Shown here: one piece after another, positions 11,704 through 20,570 of the stretch | How the letters are laid out: every line of letters begins with the position of its first letter | How positions within the stretch are numbered: the first letter of the stretch is position 1 | Assembly: GCA_003663525.1 (NCBI GenBank) | Contig: QMUF01000005.1 | Location: 1 to 23,319 of the forward strand | DNA: 23,319 bases | Source: Thermococci archaeon | Lineage (GTDB): Archaea; Methanobacteriota_B; Thermococci; Thermococcales; Thermococcaceae | Direction: 5' to 3' | The notes under the pieces: generated by a model | The model's database searches: none | What the model saw: the letters and a program-made list of their open reading frames with translations, nothing else | Told to the model about the DNA's origin: nothing | Program-made: the position numbers and the translations under genes

Positions 11704-12597
11704 TCACCTTGAGAGGGCCCAGTTTAGCTCCTCTACAATGTTTGTTTCCACGGTTTTTTTAACTGCTGGTAATTCGAAAGTGACTTCTCTACTGAACACC
11801 TTTACACCCAATGACAACTTTAGAGTCAATTCACTCGTCTCTCCTCTATTTATGTGTTCTGCAATCACATTAGGCAAAACTGTTGTATCAACCAATGTCT
11901 TTATCTTAGCAGTGGCCCTCCCATTGGCGGGGATTGTAACCCGTTCTAAAAGTTCTCCTTGGGCTATTTGATAGTCATTAGCATCTATTGTGTACTTAAT
12001 CCCAAATAGTGGGAGAGGGAATGAATTAGGATTATAAAGATTTACATCACTTAAGATCACAATAGTGTCCTCCTTCACCTCTCCCCATTGAGAGGGCATG
12101 CCCTCTATGGCAGGTGTTTTTATCAAATCACCACTGCTTTCAATACTTACATTGCTAATATACGACAACAACTCAGTTTCCAAGGGCTGAGAGAAACTTC
12201 CCCTCAATAAAGGCAATCCAAATATCGAGCCTCGTATCTTTACCTCTACTTCACTTCGTTCCCCATTCCTTATATGCTCTTTCAAAGCATTGACCGCTTC
12301 ATTACTATTAAGAACCAATACCCCCCGAGCATTCTCTTTAAGGAAACCTATTTTTAGATCTTTAAGAGTTCCTATCTTTATACCGGCCCAGTATACCTCC
12401 GCCTCCTCAATACCTCCGGAAATCGGCAATGCTTTTCCAAAATAAACATTTATATCAAGTTCCACGCTATTTTCGTCTACATGCCCCCAGGACCCACTTA
12501 TTTGGGGGCTCATTGTAAGAATAGCATAACCTAAATAAACACCCCATAAGACAAGAATCAAGCTGATTACTGCCAGCACTTTTCCCAAAATTCCCAT
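11704..12597 (-). CDS. Membrane-anchored LEA14-like (WHy domain) protein with two repeats
   Basis: A 297-residue protein with one N-terminal hydrophobic anchor (MGILGKVLAVISLILVLWGV) and an exported beta-rich region. Two LEA14/WHy-like units are visible, about 40-135 and 175-280. Each has a strand pattern with NPNSFPLPLFGIKYTI-type residues in the second and ends in matching segments, EHIRNGERSEVEVKI and EHINRGETSELTLKL, so the protein arose by internal duplication. WHy domains occur in desiccation and stress proteins and in archaeal surface proteins; function here unknown. ATG 12597 has AGGTGAT 4-5 nt upstream; the GTG three codons earlier lies inside that site. It has its own promoter after the surface-protein gene. 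Confidence 0.75.
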   Translation of the reverse strand: MGILGKVLAVISLILVLWGVYLGYAILTMSPQISGSWGHVDENSVELDINVYFGKALPISGGIEEAEVYWAGIKIGTLKDLKIGFLKENARGVLVLNSNEAVNALKEHIRNGERSEVEVKIRGSIFGLPLLRGSFSQPLETELLSYISNVSIESSGDLIKTPAIEGMPSQWGEVKEDTIVILSDVNLYNPNSFPLPLFGIKYTIDANDYQIAQGELLERVTIPANGRATAKIKTLVDTTVLPNVIAEHINRGETSELTLKLSLGVKVFSREVTFELPAVKKTVETNIVEELNWALSR

Positions 12598-12628
12598 TCT
12601 TATCACCTGTTGAAAAGAAGGAAGTAAA

Positions 12629-12644
12629 AATTTAAAAGGTTTTG
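12629..12644 (-). promoter_or_regulatory. Putative promoter of the LEA14-like gene
   Basis: Minus strand CCAAAACCTTTTAAATTT: good BRE (AAAACC) and TTTTAAAT box within a 51-nt gap. Predicted start near 12608, leaving a leader that holds AGGTGAT. Confidence 0.6.
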
Positions 12645-12648
12645 GACT

Positions 12649-15342
12649 CTAGCTCTTTTTTCTTCTCCAGTATGTCCATAGAACTACTATTGCAACCAAA
12701 ATTCCCACTACTACTCCTACTATTTTTAAATTACTCTTAGTTCTAATGTTTTCCTCAACTGGAACTGTAATCGATTCCTCAAAGACGTATACATTATCAT
12801 CTCCGCTTTCCTTGTCTCCAACTGCCCTAATCCTCACTTGGATAGTGTAATCCTTTGGAAAGGCGTTACTTGCTATCCCTAATTCTAAGACACCTTCACC
12901 TTCCTTGCCTGGATCAAGAGTTCCAATGTAATCCGATCTCTTTGAAAGCGTGAATGGCTGATCAGCCTTAACTGTCCCTTCTATTATTACGTTTTCAGCT
13001 TGCTCCCCACCTGTGTTTTTAACCCTTATGTACACCAGCACTTCTTCACCTTGCACCGGTGTCTTATCAAAGCTAACCTTTTCCACAGTGATTTTTGGTT
13101 TTTCATTGACAATAATTGGTATTTTGATAATATCCTCCTTGTCTTCTCCGGAAGCATCTTTATACTCTATCTTTACTGGAATCTCATAAGTTCCACCTTT
13201 TGCATCTTCTTTAACATTTATCTTGAATGTTGCCTTTGCTGAATCTCCTTGTCTTAAAGTGCCTATATTTATTATTTGTTCGCTTGTTTCACTTAACTCA
13301 AAAGGTTCTTGAGGCATTGGTTTTAAAATCACGTAACGAGCGCTTCCGCTACCAATATTCTCCAGTTCAAAATTCATCTCTACATTATTTGTTCCAGCTA
13401 AAACCCTGCTTGGAGATGTTGAGATCTTTGAGATTATTATACGCTCTCTACCGAGAATCGGTACACCAATAAGTCTCTCATCTGTCAATTTTTCGTCATT
13501 TGGTGTACTTAGGTATTCCAGAGAAACCTTTAACGGATAAATCCCATTTTCAAGTCTCTCACTAGCCTTTAAGTGGAACTCAAGAATTCTTTCCTCTCCT
13601 AGATTTAGTGCAGACAGGTATTTTACATTATCTTCTCCAAGGGGTAAGAAAGCATTAATGTTCTCCCTCGCTAGCTGCTCCATGATTTGATTCAAAGCAA
13701 CTTGAAGGTTTTCACTTATACTCTGACTTCCCTGTATCGGAAGACCCTGAAGAGATGAAAGATCAACCTTTGTAACCTCTCCTGGCACACTTACTTCACT
13801 TGGTTCTATTCTAAGGGAAAATGCCTTCACTTTTTCCTCCCCGATATTTTTCACCTTTACTTTAAGTACAAACTCATCTCCTGGCTCTATTGCCTTGGGT
13901 TCCATATCAACACTCTCAATCTCAACAAAGGCCTGATTTCTCCTCACAACTTGGATTGAAAATTCGAAACTTTGTTCTTTTTGTTCTTTTGAATCTCCAC
14001 TAAAGTAAGATAATTTTAAAGTCATTGGATAGCTCCCAGTAACTGCATCCTCACTTACATGTAATCTAAATGTATACTTCATGGTTTTGTCACTGTTTAT
14101 CACGTAAGTGAAATGCTGATTTGTAGTGTTATCAATTAATATTGAACCTTCTCTAAGCTCAGTTTTCGGTATAAGCTCAATTAAAACATTTTTTGCCGCT
14201 TCAAAGCCCAAATTTCTCAGATTTACAGCAACCTCAAAATTCTCTCCAGGGTGCACAAAATCGGGCTTTTCAACACTTTCAAGTTCGAAAGTTGCTTCTC
14301 CCTCTTGGATTACCGTTATGGCAAAGTTATTAAATCCTTGAACCATTTGCATACTATCTCCACTAGAGACATAGTATGCTGTTGAGATGTAAAGAGGATA
14401 AATACCAGGATCTATGTTCTCATTTACTTTGAATTTAAATTCAAGAACTTTTTCTTCTTTCCCATCCAAATACTCTATATATTTTATCGCACTATCTACA
14501 GGCAAGAGAACACTTTGAACCATACCACTTTGAGAAGCCACCTGAGCCAGAACTTCAGTAGTTCCCCCTCCTGGGGAGGGTGTTAAGGATATAGGTGTTG
14601 GTGAAAGAACCACTGTGACATATTTTGCCTTTAAAGCACCTTCATTCTTAATGTGAACCTGTATTGTTACTTCATCTCCCGGTCTAATTCTTTTGGGTGT
14701 CTCGGCCCAAGTAGTGAGGTATGCTGGGATCATAGAAGCCTTCCACTCGGGAGGACCACTTATGCTTATTCTAGCTCCATTTGGATAAATCTGAAGGGCT
14801 GTAATGTATACTTTCTCCCCATCCACTTCAACTTCTATAGTCTCGTTTTCTCCTATGAGGGCTATATTGGGGTAGGTAATCGTCATAAGAAGGTCTTCCT
14901 TTGATATGCCCAATTCAGGATGTTCCTCAACAGTTTTGAACACTGCATCCACAACTTCCTCTTGAGTTGCGTTGTTGAGCCACAAAAGGAATTGAGCAAA
15001 CTCTATGGGATTTGTTGTGTTGTATCCAAGCGTTTCGGCCATTGCATAGAGAAAAGTAGCATTTGTGAGAAGCTCTTGTATTTTGTCGGGATTTGGAACT
15101 TGAATTGACTCATAATCCATGTTCAGCACTTTGTTGTCTTTTATAATTAGTATCATGGCTTTGTACTCGTTCTCATTATAGTCTTTCTGTACATCCTCAA
15201 GAACTACCACCAATGGACCTACAAGTATTGAGTCTCCTTTGTTAAGATAACCCTCAAAGAGAAGTTCTTCTTCTGCTGCAGCAAGATTAATGCTACTCAT
15301 GATGAGCAACAACCCCAATATAAGCCCAAGATTCTTCTTCAT
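12649..15342 (-). CDS. Large secreted, C-terminally anchored surface protein with CARDB/NEW3-like repeats (COG1361 type)
   Basis: An 897-residue envelope protein. A signal peptide (MKKNLGLILGLLLIMSS, Ala-rich cleavage region near 23), an N-terminal domain to about 215, then five beta-sandwich repeats each opening with a PGD/PGE-like turn and a VxNxG strand: near residues 221 (RPGDEVTIQVHIKNEG), 362, 484, 646 and 761. A single transmembrane helix at about 872-892 is followed by RRKKS, so the repeats face outside. Such proteins are commonly paired with an RND exporter in archaea. Here the ATG overlaps the exporter stop (ATGA), so both are translated from one message. Probably an adhesive or scaffold partner of the exporter; this role is inference. 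Confidence 0.82.
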   Translation of the reverse strand: MKKNLGLILGLLLIMSSINLAAAEEELLFEGYLNKGDSILVGPLVVVLEDVQKDYNENEYKAMILIIKDNKVLNMDYESIQVPNPDKIQELLTNATFLYAMAETLGYNTTNPIEFAQFLLWLNNATQEEVVDAVFKTVEEHPELGISKEDLLMTITYPNIALIGENETIEVEVDGEKVYITALQIYPNGARISISGPPEWKASMIPAYLTTWAETPKRIRPGDEVTIQVHIKNEGALKAKYVTVVLSPTPISLTPSPGGGTTEVLAQVASQSGMVQSVLLPVDSAIKYIEYLDGKEEKVLEFKFKVNENIDPGIYPLYISTAYYVSSGDSMQMVQGFNNFAITVIQEGEATFELESVEKPDFVHPGENFEVAVNLRNLGFEAAKNVLIELIPKTELREGSILIDNTTNQHFTYVINSDKTMKYTFRLHVSEDAVTGSYPMTLKLSYFSGDSKEQKEQSFEFSIQVVRRNQAFVEIESVDMEPKAIEPGDEFVLKVKVKNIGEEKVKAFSLRIEPSEVSVPGEVTKVDLSSLQGLPIQGSQSISENLQVALNQIMEQLARENINAFLPLGEDNVKYLSALNLGEERILEFHLKASERLENGIYPLKVSLEYLSTPNDEKLTDERLIGVPILGRERIIISKISTSPSRVLAGTNNVEMNFELENIGSGSARYVILKPMPQEPFELSETSEQIINIGTLRQGDSAKATFKINVKEDAKGGTYEIPVKIEYKDASGEDKEDIIKIPIIVNEKPKITVEKVSFDKTPVQGEEVLVYIRVKNTGGEQAENVIIEGTVKADQPFTLSKRSDYIGTLDPGKEGEGVLELGIASNAFPKDYTIQVRIRAVGDKESGDDNVYVFEESITVPVEENIRTKSNLKIVGVVVGILVAIVVLWTYWRRKKS

Positions 15343-17585
15343 TTTTCTTCACCTCTTACCTTTTCTCCATAAAACACCTGAAGCAAAGCGGGTGTCACAG
15401 TGAAAGCGGCAAACATTGAAGCAAATATTCCAATTGCTAAAGTCTTTCCAAAGTCATGTATTGCGGTAAGCTCTCCGCTGAGGAGGGCTAAAAATCCTCC
15501 ACCTGTAGTTAACGCTCCAACTAAGATTCCTGGCCCAACCCCTTCAAGGGCAGATATAATGGGGTGGGGATTACTCTCTCTAAGCTCCTCCAAAAACCTA
15601 TGAGTGAGATGCATTCCGTAATCCACTCCAAGGCCAACGATCATTGAGATAACTCCAGCCAGGGTTTGATTGAAAGGTATCCCAGCAAGCCCCATGTAAC
15701 CAACGGTCCAAAGGGCACCGAGAAACATGGGCAGTATCATTGCAATCGAAACCAATGGCCTTCTAAAGAGCACTATGACAACCAGTACAACAAGAATGCT
15801 ACCATATGTTGATATCTTGCCAAGCTCCTGATTTGTGAGACCATCCAAAACGTAGCTCAGATACGAATCCCCAGCAGGTTTTATCTCAACTCCCGGTGGG
15901 ATATCTGCATTTTTTGCCTGCTCTTCAAAGTAGTGCATAATAGCTCCAAATTCATCAGGCCTAACCCCACCAAAGTTGCCCTTTAGCTGGATTAGAGTCA
16001 TCGAGTAGTCCTCATTCATAGGGACCTCTCCTTCTTTTATGGCTTCTTTTATTTTTTCCTTGTCTTGGGGAATGTAACCGTATTTTTTGACAACTACATC
16101 TGCCATACTGTTGGTTTCAAAGACATTGTTATAATGAGAATCAGCTAGTATTCCCTGCTCAAAGCGATAAATAGCCCTAACCACTTCCGGGTCTCTTACG
16201 TCATCTGCCTTCACTATTAAATCTACCTCATCCTGACCACCAAATTCATATCTGACGTCTTTCATTGCTTCAATCTCGGGTATCCCTTCGGGAATCATCT
16301 TCTCAAGCCTAACTTCCGTTGTTACCTGAGTCAAACCGTACAATGACACAAGGGTCATCAGGGACACAATAAGCAGGGTTGTTTTTGGATGCCCCTTGAT
16401 GAGTCTTCCAAGAGTGTTAAAGGATTTAGCAATAAAACCTGAATGTGCTCTTATCTCAGGCATTTCGTGTTTTCCATTAATTTTCTTAATAATATCCTCG
16501 TAGAGCATTATAAGGGAAGGGGTTATTACAACCGCATTTATCGCCGCTAAGCTGAGGCCCATTATTAAAACTCCACCTAACCTTTGAAGAGAAGGCAGAA
16601 TAGAAAGGCTTAACGCTGTGAACCCGGCTATTGTTGTTAGAGCCGCCCCCAGTAAGGCTTTTCCAGTTTCCGCTATCGCTTCTTCTGCCGCTTCTTCAAT
16701 GGGTCTTCCGTTCTTTCTCTCCTCAAAATAGCGGTTAGTTATATGAACGCCATAATCAATTCCCATTCCAACTACCATAGCTCCAACCACTGTCGTTACC
16801 ATGTCCATTGGAATCCCAAGGAGGCCCATAAAACCAAGGGTCATCGTTACGCCAAATACTAGAGGTATCAGAGGAAGCATTGCCCTAACAACAGATTTAT
16901 AGAAATACACCAAAAGTGCCGCAACAAACAGAAAAGCAATCGCCATTGTCCTGTTTAGATCGCTTTGAAGCATTGTCAGAATTCTATAAGCAATTCCAAT
17001 TGTTCCGGTTTGAATGACCTCAACGTTCTTGGGAAAGTTTACTTCATTTGCGTCTCTCTCAATATCTTGGTAGATTCTCTCAACAGTCTGAGCTCCGGAA
17101 CCAGCTGTTAACGTGGCTACGACAAGGGTTGTTCTATAATCGGAGCTTATAAACCCTTGAATTGCCTCTGGAGGGAGAGTATTTAAAACAAACCTAACTT
17201 CCTCTTCGTTTTCAGGCAATCTACCGAGGATTTGAATAAAAATATCTGCAATGCTTGTTGTGCCTGTTACGTACTCGTGCTCCCTCAAACGTTCCTCAAG
17301 CTCGTATATTGTCTTTATTACCTTGGGGTCTCGAATATCGTAAACCCCTCCCTCCTCAATAGAGGCTACTTTAACAATTATTAAAGCAGAGTCCCCGCTT
17401 TGAAATTCATTTTGAAGTGTCAAATAGTCCTTAACAGCGGGTAAATCTTGAGGAAGCTGTTTGGTCAAATCGCTTTCAAACTTCAGCTGCTGGATACCAT
17501 AAATCGATACAATAAGTAAGAACATTGCCACTAATGAAAATGCTATCCGATATTCTACTATTATCCTCGCGAGCCTTTTGAGCAT
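15339..17585 (-). CDS. RND superfamily exporter (MMPL/HAE3 type)
   Basis: A 748-residue duplicated membrane transporter of COG1033. Each half has one helix, a large extracytoplasmic domain and about five more helices. The signatures GMGIDYGVHITNRYFEE and GLGVDYGMHLTHRFLEE hold the paired Asp residues of the proton relay. Bacterial relatives include the hopanoid transporter HpnN and mycobacterial MmpL lipid exporters, so a lipid or hydrophobic substrate is plausible. ATG 17585 (MLKRLARIIVEYR) is preceded by GAGGTGAGAG. An upstream in-frame extension to 17681 passes through the promoter and is rejected. Cotranslated with the repeat surface protein downstream and divergent from the radical SAM cluster. 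Confidence 0.9.
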   Translation of the reverse strand: MLKRLARIIVEYRIAFSLVAMFLLIVSIYGIQQLKFESDLTKQLPQDLPAVKDYLTLQNEFQSGDSALIIVKVASIEEGGVYDIRDPKVIKTIYELEERLREHEYVTGTTSIADIFIQILGRLPENEEEVRFVLNTLPPEAIQGFISSDYRTTLVVATLTAGSGAQTVERIYQDIERDANEVNFPKNVEVIQTGTIGIAYRILTMLQSDLNRTMAIAFLFVAALLVYFYKSVVRAMLPLIPLVFGVTMTLGFMGLLGIPMDMVTTVVGAMVVGMGIDYGVHITNRYFEERKNGRPIEEAAEEAIAETGKALLGAALTTIAGFTALSLSILPSLQRLGGVLIMGLSLAAINAVVITPSLIMLYEDIIKKINGKHEMPEIRAHSGFIAKSFNTLGRLIKGHPKTTLLIVSLMTLVSLYGLTQVTTEVRLEKMIPEGIPEIEAMKDVRYEFGGQDEVDLIVKADDVRDPEVVRAIYRFEQGILADSHYNNVFETNSMADVVVKKYGYIPQDKEKIKEAIKEGEVPMNEDYSMTLIQLKGNFGGVRPDEFGAIMHYFEEQAKNADIPPGVEIKPAGDSYLSYVLDGLTNQELGKISTYGSILVVLVVIVLFRRPLVSIAMILPMFLGALWTVGYMGLAGIPFNQTLAGVISMIVGLGVDYGMHLTHRFLEELRESNPHPIISALEGVGPGILVGALTTGGGFLALLSGELTAIHDFGKTLAIGIFASMFAAFTVTPALLQVFYGEKVRGEEK

Positions 17586-17633
17586 TCTCTCACCTCTGAA
17601 CTTTTGGAATTTTCCGAAAGATTTAGATGATTG

Positions 17634-17649
17634 GCATTTAAAAACTTTG
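17634..17649 (-). promoter_or_regulatory. Putative promoter of the RND exporter operon
   Basis: Minus strand CAAAGTTTTTAAATGCC: BRE AAAG and TTTTTAAA box. Start expected near 17612, giving about 27 nt of leader with GAGGTGAG. Confidence 0.55.
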
Positions 17650-17691
17650 TCAGGTGTGGAGGCCCTCTTCAAAATCAGCAAACCAACAAAT

Positions 17692-17728
17692 TTAAATATG
17701 CAAATTTTTGTACATAGCTATGAAGGTG
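17692..17728 (+). repeat. 37-bp promoter/leader direct repeat, copy 1
   Basis: Begins TTAAATATGCAAATTTTT and ends TATGAAGGTG. It contains a TATA box (TTAAATAT), the presumed start point and the AAGGTG ribosome binding site for the SPASM radical SAM gene. It matches 20638-20674 at 35 of 37 positions (differences: G/T at base 19, C/G at base 27). The copies lie 2946 bp apart and flank the GC-rich two-gene cassette. Confidence 0.9.
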
Positions 17729-17734
17729 GCTCTC

Positions 17735-19225
17735 ATGAAAACATCAGAGGCGACCTTGAATGAAGCGGAAATAATAGATTATCTCCATAAAGTGATGGAT
17801 AACAGGTTTGCAAACTTCATCCTCAAGGAAATGATGGAGGTCAAAAAGCTTGAGAAATCGCTCGGCGTGTATGCTGGGGTTTTAAAACCCAGGGGCATCA
17901 AAGAGAGGCTCCATGCAAAAATTGTCGGCGAGGCCCTTGAGAAGGGTGCCGAAAAATTCGGGGTTAGCCCGGAGACAATTAAAAGCCACCTTAAGGATCC
18001 CTACATGAGGAAGGGCTTCGCCGTGATACTCAGGAGCATCGCAGAATACGGAATCACGAAGCCCCAGAGGCTGGTTGCGCCTTTTATGGTCGTCTGGGAC
18101 TTCACGAAGCAGTGAAACCTCAGGTGCAAGCACTGCTACGCCAACGCCACGCCGTATCCTGCACCCGATGAGCTGACCCTTGAGGAAAAGCTGAACGTCG
18201 TTGATCAGCTTGACGAGGCTGGCGTTGCCGCTATATCCTTCTCCGGTGGCGAGCCCCTAGTAAACAAAGATTTCTGGAAGGTTGCCGAATACGCCGCCTC
18301 GAAGGGCTTCTACCTCTCTGTCGCCACGAACGGAACCCCCATCTCCGAGAAGGTTGCGAGGAGACTAAAGGAGGTCGGGATAAGGTACGTTGAGATAAGC
18401 CTTGACGGACCAACACCAGAAATTCACGATGAGTTCAGAGGGGTTAAGGGTGCCTTTAACGCCGCAATCAGGGGGATAAAGAACGCCAAAGTTGCAGGGC
18501 TCAGTGTAGGGATAGCCACAACGGCAACCCATGAGAATCTGGATTACATTCCCGAAATACTGGAGCTCGCTAGGAATCTGAAGGCCGACAGGTTCATAGT
18601 CTTCAACTTCATACCCACTGGAAGGGGAAAGGGGATAGTCAGGGAGGATCTCACCCCCGAGGAGAAGGAAGAGCTCATGAAATATCTCTACGAGGAATGG
18701 AAAAAAGGCGATATACAGATCTTCTCCACCTGCCCGGCATATGCAAGAATATCAATAACCGCGATGGAAGAGGGTACGGGCGATAGGGTCTCACCAACTC
18801 ATTTTGCCGAAATTGAGATACCGAAAGAGTTTGGTGGAGCAGCGAAGGCACTGACCGAGTTCATAGGTGGCTGTGGTGCCGGAAGGATTTACTGCTCAAT
18901 AGAACACAACGGCGATATTCAGCCCTGCGTATTTATGCCCATTAAGGTTGGCAACGCCATAAAGGACAGCTTCGTGAACGTGTGGAAGAACAGCGAGGTC
19001 TTCAACAGGCTGAGGGACAGGGATGCACTTGATTACGCCTGTAAGGACTGCCCGTTCAGGTACGTGTGCGGAGGTTGCAGGGCAAGGGCATACGCGTATT
19101 ATGGTGATATCCTCGCCCCGGATCCCGGATGCATACTGATGAAGGAGGAGTGGGGAAAGCTTGTTCAGAAGGTGAATTTAAATGAAAATCCTGCTCATCT
19201 CGCCCCCGACTATCAGCGCTATTAA
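17735..19225 (+). pseudogene. Radical SAM/SPASM protein interrupted by in-frame TGA at the first cluster cysteine (broken gene or recoded codon)
   Basis: An N-terminal part (codons 1-126) ends VVWDFTKQ, then a TGA at 18113-18115, then NLRCKHCYANA continues in the same frame to TAA at 19223-19225, 496 codons in all. The TGA is codon 127, exactly where radical SAM proteins have the first Cys of CX3CX2C; the other two are codons 131 and 134. GGEPLV, the TNG and DGP strands and a C-terminal SPASM region (CSIEHNGDIQPC, CKDCPFRYVCGGCRARA) are intact, with no other stop and no ATG, GTG or TTG in frame between 18116 and 18677. One C-to-A change (TGC to TGA) explains it. Nonsense mutation, sequencing error, or read-through/selenocysteine recoding are possible; Thermococcales are not known to use selenocysteine. 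ATG 17735 fits AAGGTGG. A candidate GMGT synthase (Gms) by context, low confidence. Confidence 0.8.
18109..18136 (+). other. Hairpin enclosing the in-frame TGA
   Basis: GCAGTG (18109-18114) is the exact reverse complement of CACTGC (18131-18136). Within it ACC-TCA-GGT can form an inner 3-bp stem, with AA opposite GCAAG. The TGA straddles the base of the 5' arm. It may be a by-product of the codons for Gln-Cys and His-Cys in a conserved motif, or a recoding signal. Confidence 0.4.
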
Positions 19226-20570
19226 AGCGATTGTCGGCACGACGGGCCCGCCCCTCGGCCTCGCATATTTGGCATCCATGATTAGGGACGAGCACGATGT
19301 GAAAATCGTTGATTCTCTTGCTGAGGAGTATACCTACAGGGACGTAGAGAGGATAATAAGGAAGTATGACCCCGACGTCGTTGGGATAACATCAACGACT
19401 TCCATGATGCCCGATGCCTACACGGTTGCCAAAATCGCCAAGATGCACAACGAGAACGTGAAGGTTGTTATGGGAGGTCCCCACGTTACCTTTGTCCCGG
19501 AGAGAACCTTCAAGGAATGCCCTTACATAGACTTCATAGTGAGGGGGGAGGGCGAGATAACGTTCAGGGAGCTCATCGATGCCCTTGACAAGGGGAAAGA
19601 CACATCGAACATTTTGGGGCTGAGCATAAACATGGAAGGGGAGGTAAGGAACAACCCTCCCCGGCCCCTAATAAAAGATGTGGATACTATTCCCATGCCA
19701 TCTTACGACCTGTTTCCCATGGAGAAGTACCAGGCGGATGGAGTGAGGTTCGGCACCGTGATGACGAGCAGGGGCTGTCCGTTTGACTGCGTTTTCTGCT
19801 CCTCCTCCCTGCAGTTTGGCAAGAGATGGCACGGACACAGTGACTCGAGAGTGATCGAGGAGCTGAGGATACTCCACGACGAGTACAAAATTCGGGAGAT
19901 AGAGTTCCTTGATGATACATTTACGTTAAACAGGCCGAGAGCGATAAGGATTGCGAAAAGGATTAGGGAGGAGGGCCTTGATATCTCCTGGTCGGCCTCT
20001 TCAAGAGTTGACCTCTTCACGGATGAGGTTGCTAAGGCTATGAAGGCCGGCGGTTGTCATACCGTTTATTTCGGAATCGAGTCTGGCTCCCAGAAAACAC
20101 TTAACTTCATCGGCAAGAGAATAACCCCCGAGCAGTCAATGGCGGCTGTCAAGAAGGCGAAAAAACACGGGCTCAATGCTTTGGGTTCCTTTGTCATAGG
20201 TTTTCCAGAGGAGACGAGGGAAGACGTGGAAAAGACCATAAAGTTCTCCAAGAATGTAGGAGTGGAGTACGCCCAGTTCACGATAGCCACCCCCTACCCC
20301 GGAACGAGGCTGTGGAGCTACGCCCTGTCAAAGAATCTCATCCTGACGTTCAACTGGAGGAAATACACCACGTTGGATCCGGTAATGAAGCTGAAGAACT
20401 TCACCTCTGAGCAGATAAAGAGGATGCTCCAGAAGGCATACCTGTCCTTCTACCTGCGCCCATCGTATCTGATTAAGGATATAATTTCAAGGAAAGGCTT
20501 CATATTCAGGAGGGCCATTCCAAAGGCAATAGAGTTGCTAAAGACGAGAATGACGTCTGATTTATCGTAA
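19182..20570 (+). CDS. B12-binding domain radical SAM protein, methylase-like
   Basis: A 462-residue class B radical SAM enzyme. Residues 1-140 form a cobalamin-binding Rossmann domain (MKILLISPP, GPPLGLAYLASMI, DVVGITSTTS, VVMGGPHVTF, VRGEGEITF). SRGCPFDCVFC gives the cluster cysteines 199, 203 and 206, followed by FLDDTFT and YFGIESGSQKTL typical of the family. Such enzymes use SAM and methylcobalamin to methylate unactivated carbons. It overlaps the SPASM gene by 44 nt, with GGTGA before ATG 19182, so both are one coupled unit. High G+C like its partner. By context with Thermococcus lipid chemistry I propose a GMGT methylase (Gmm)-type or other lipid/cofactor methylase; unproven. Confidence 0.85.
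   Translation: MKILLISPPTISAIKAIVGTTGPPLGLAYLASMIRDEHDVKIVDSLAEEYTYRDVERIIRKYDPDVVGITSTTSMMPDAYTVAKIAKMHNENVKVVMGGPHVTFVPERTFKECPYIDFIVRGEGEITFRELIDALDKGKDTSNILGLSINMEGEVRNNPPRPLIKDVDTIPMPSYDLFPMEKYQADGVRFGTVMTSRGCPFDCVFCSSSLQFGKRWHGHSDSRVIEELRILHDEYKIREIEFLDDTFTLNRPRAIRIAKRIREEGLDISWSASSRVDLFTDEVAKAMKAGGCHTVYFGIESGSQKTLNFIGKRITPEQSMAAVKKAKKHGLNALGSFVIGFPEETREDVEKTIKFSKNVGVEYAQFTIATPYPGTRLWSYALSKNLILTFNWRKYTTLDPVMKLKNFTSEQIKRMLQKAYLSFYLRPSYLIKDIISRKGFIFRRAIPKAIELLKTRMTSDLS

Noticed and set aside
17586..17681. N-terminal extension of the RND exporter by 32 residues
   Set aside because: It crosses a TATA box at 17634-17649, lacks hydrophobic or conserved character, and the ATG at 17585 has a strong GAGGTGAG site.
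18677..19225. Separate 182-residue gene encoding only the SPASM part
   Set aside because: The frame is open without a stop from 18116, carries the rest of the radical SAM domain, and ATG 18677 lacks a ribosome binding site. It is the 3' part of the interrupted gene.
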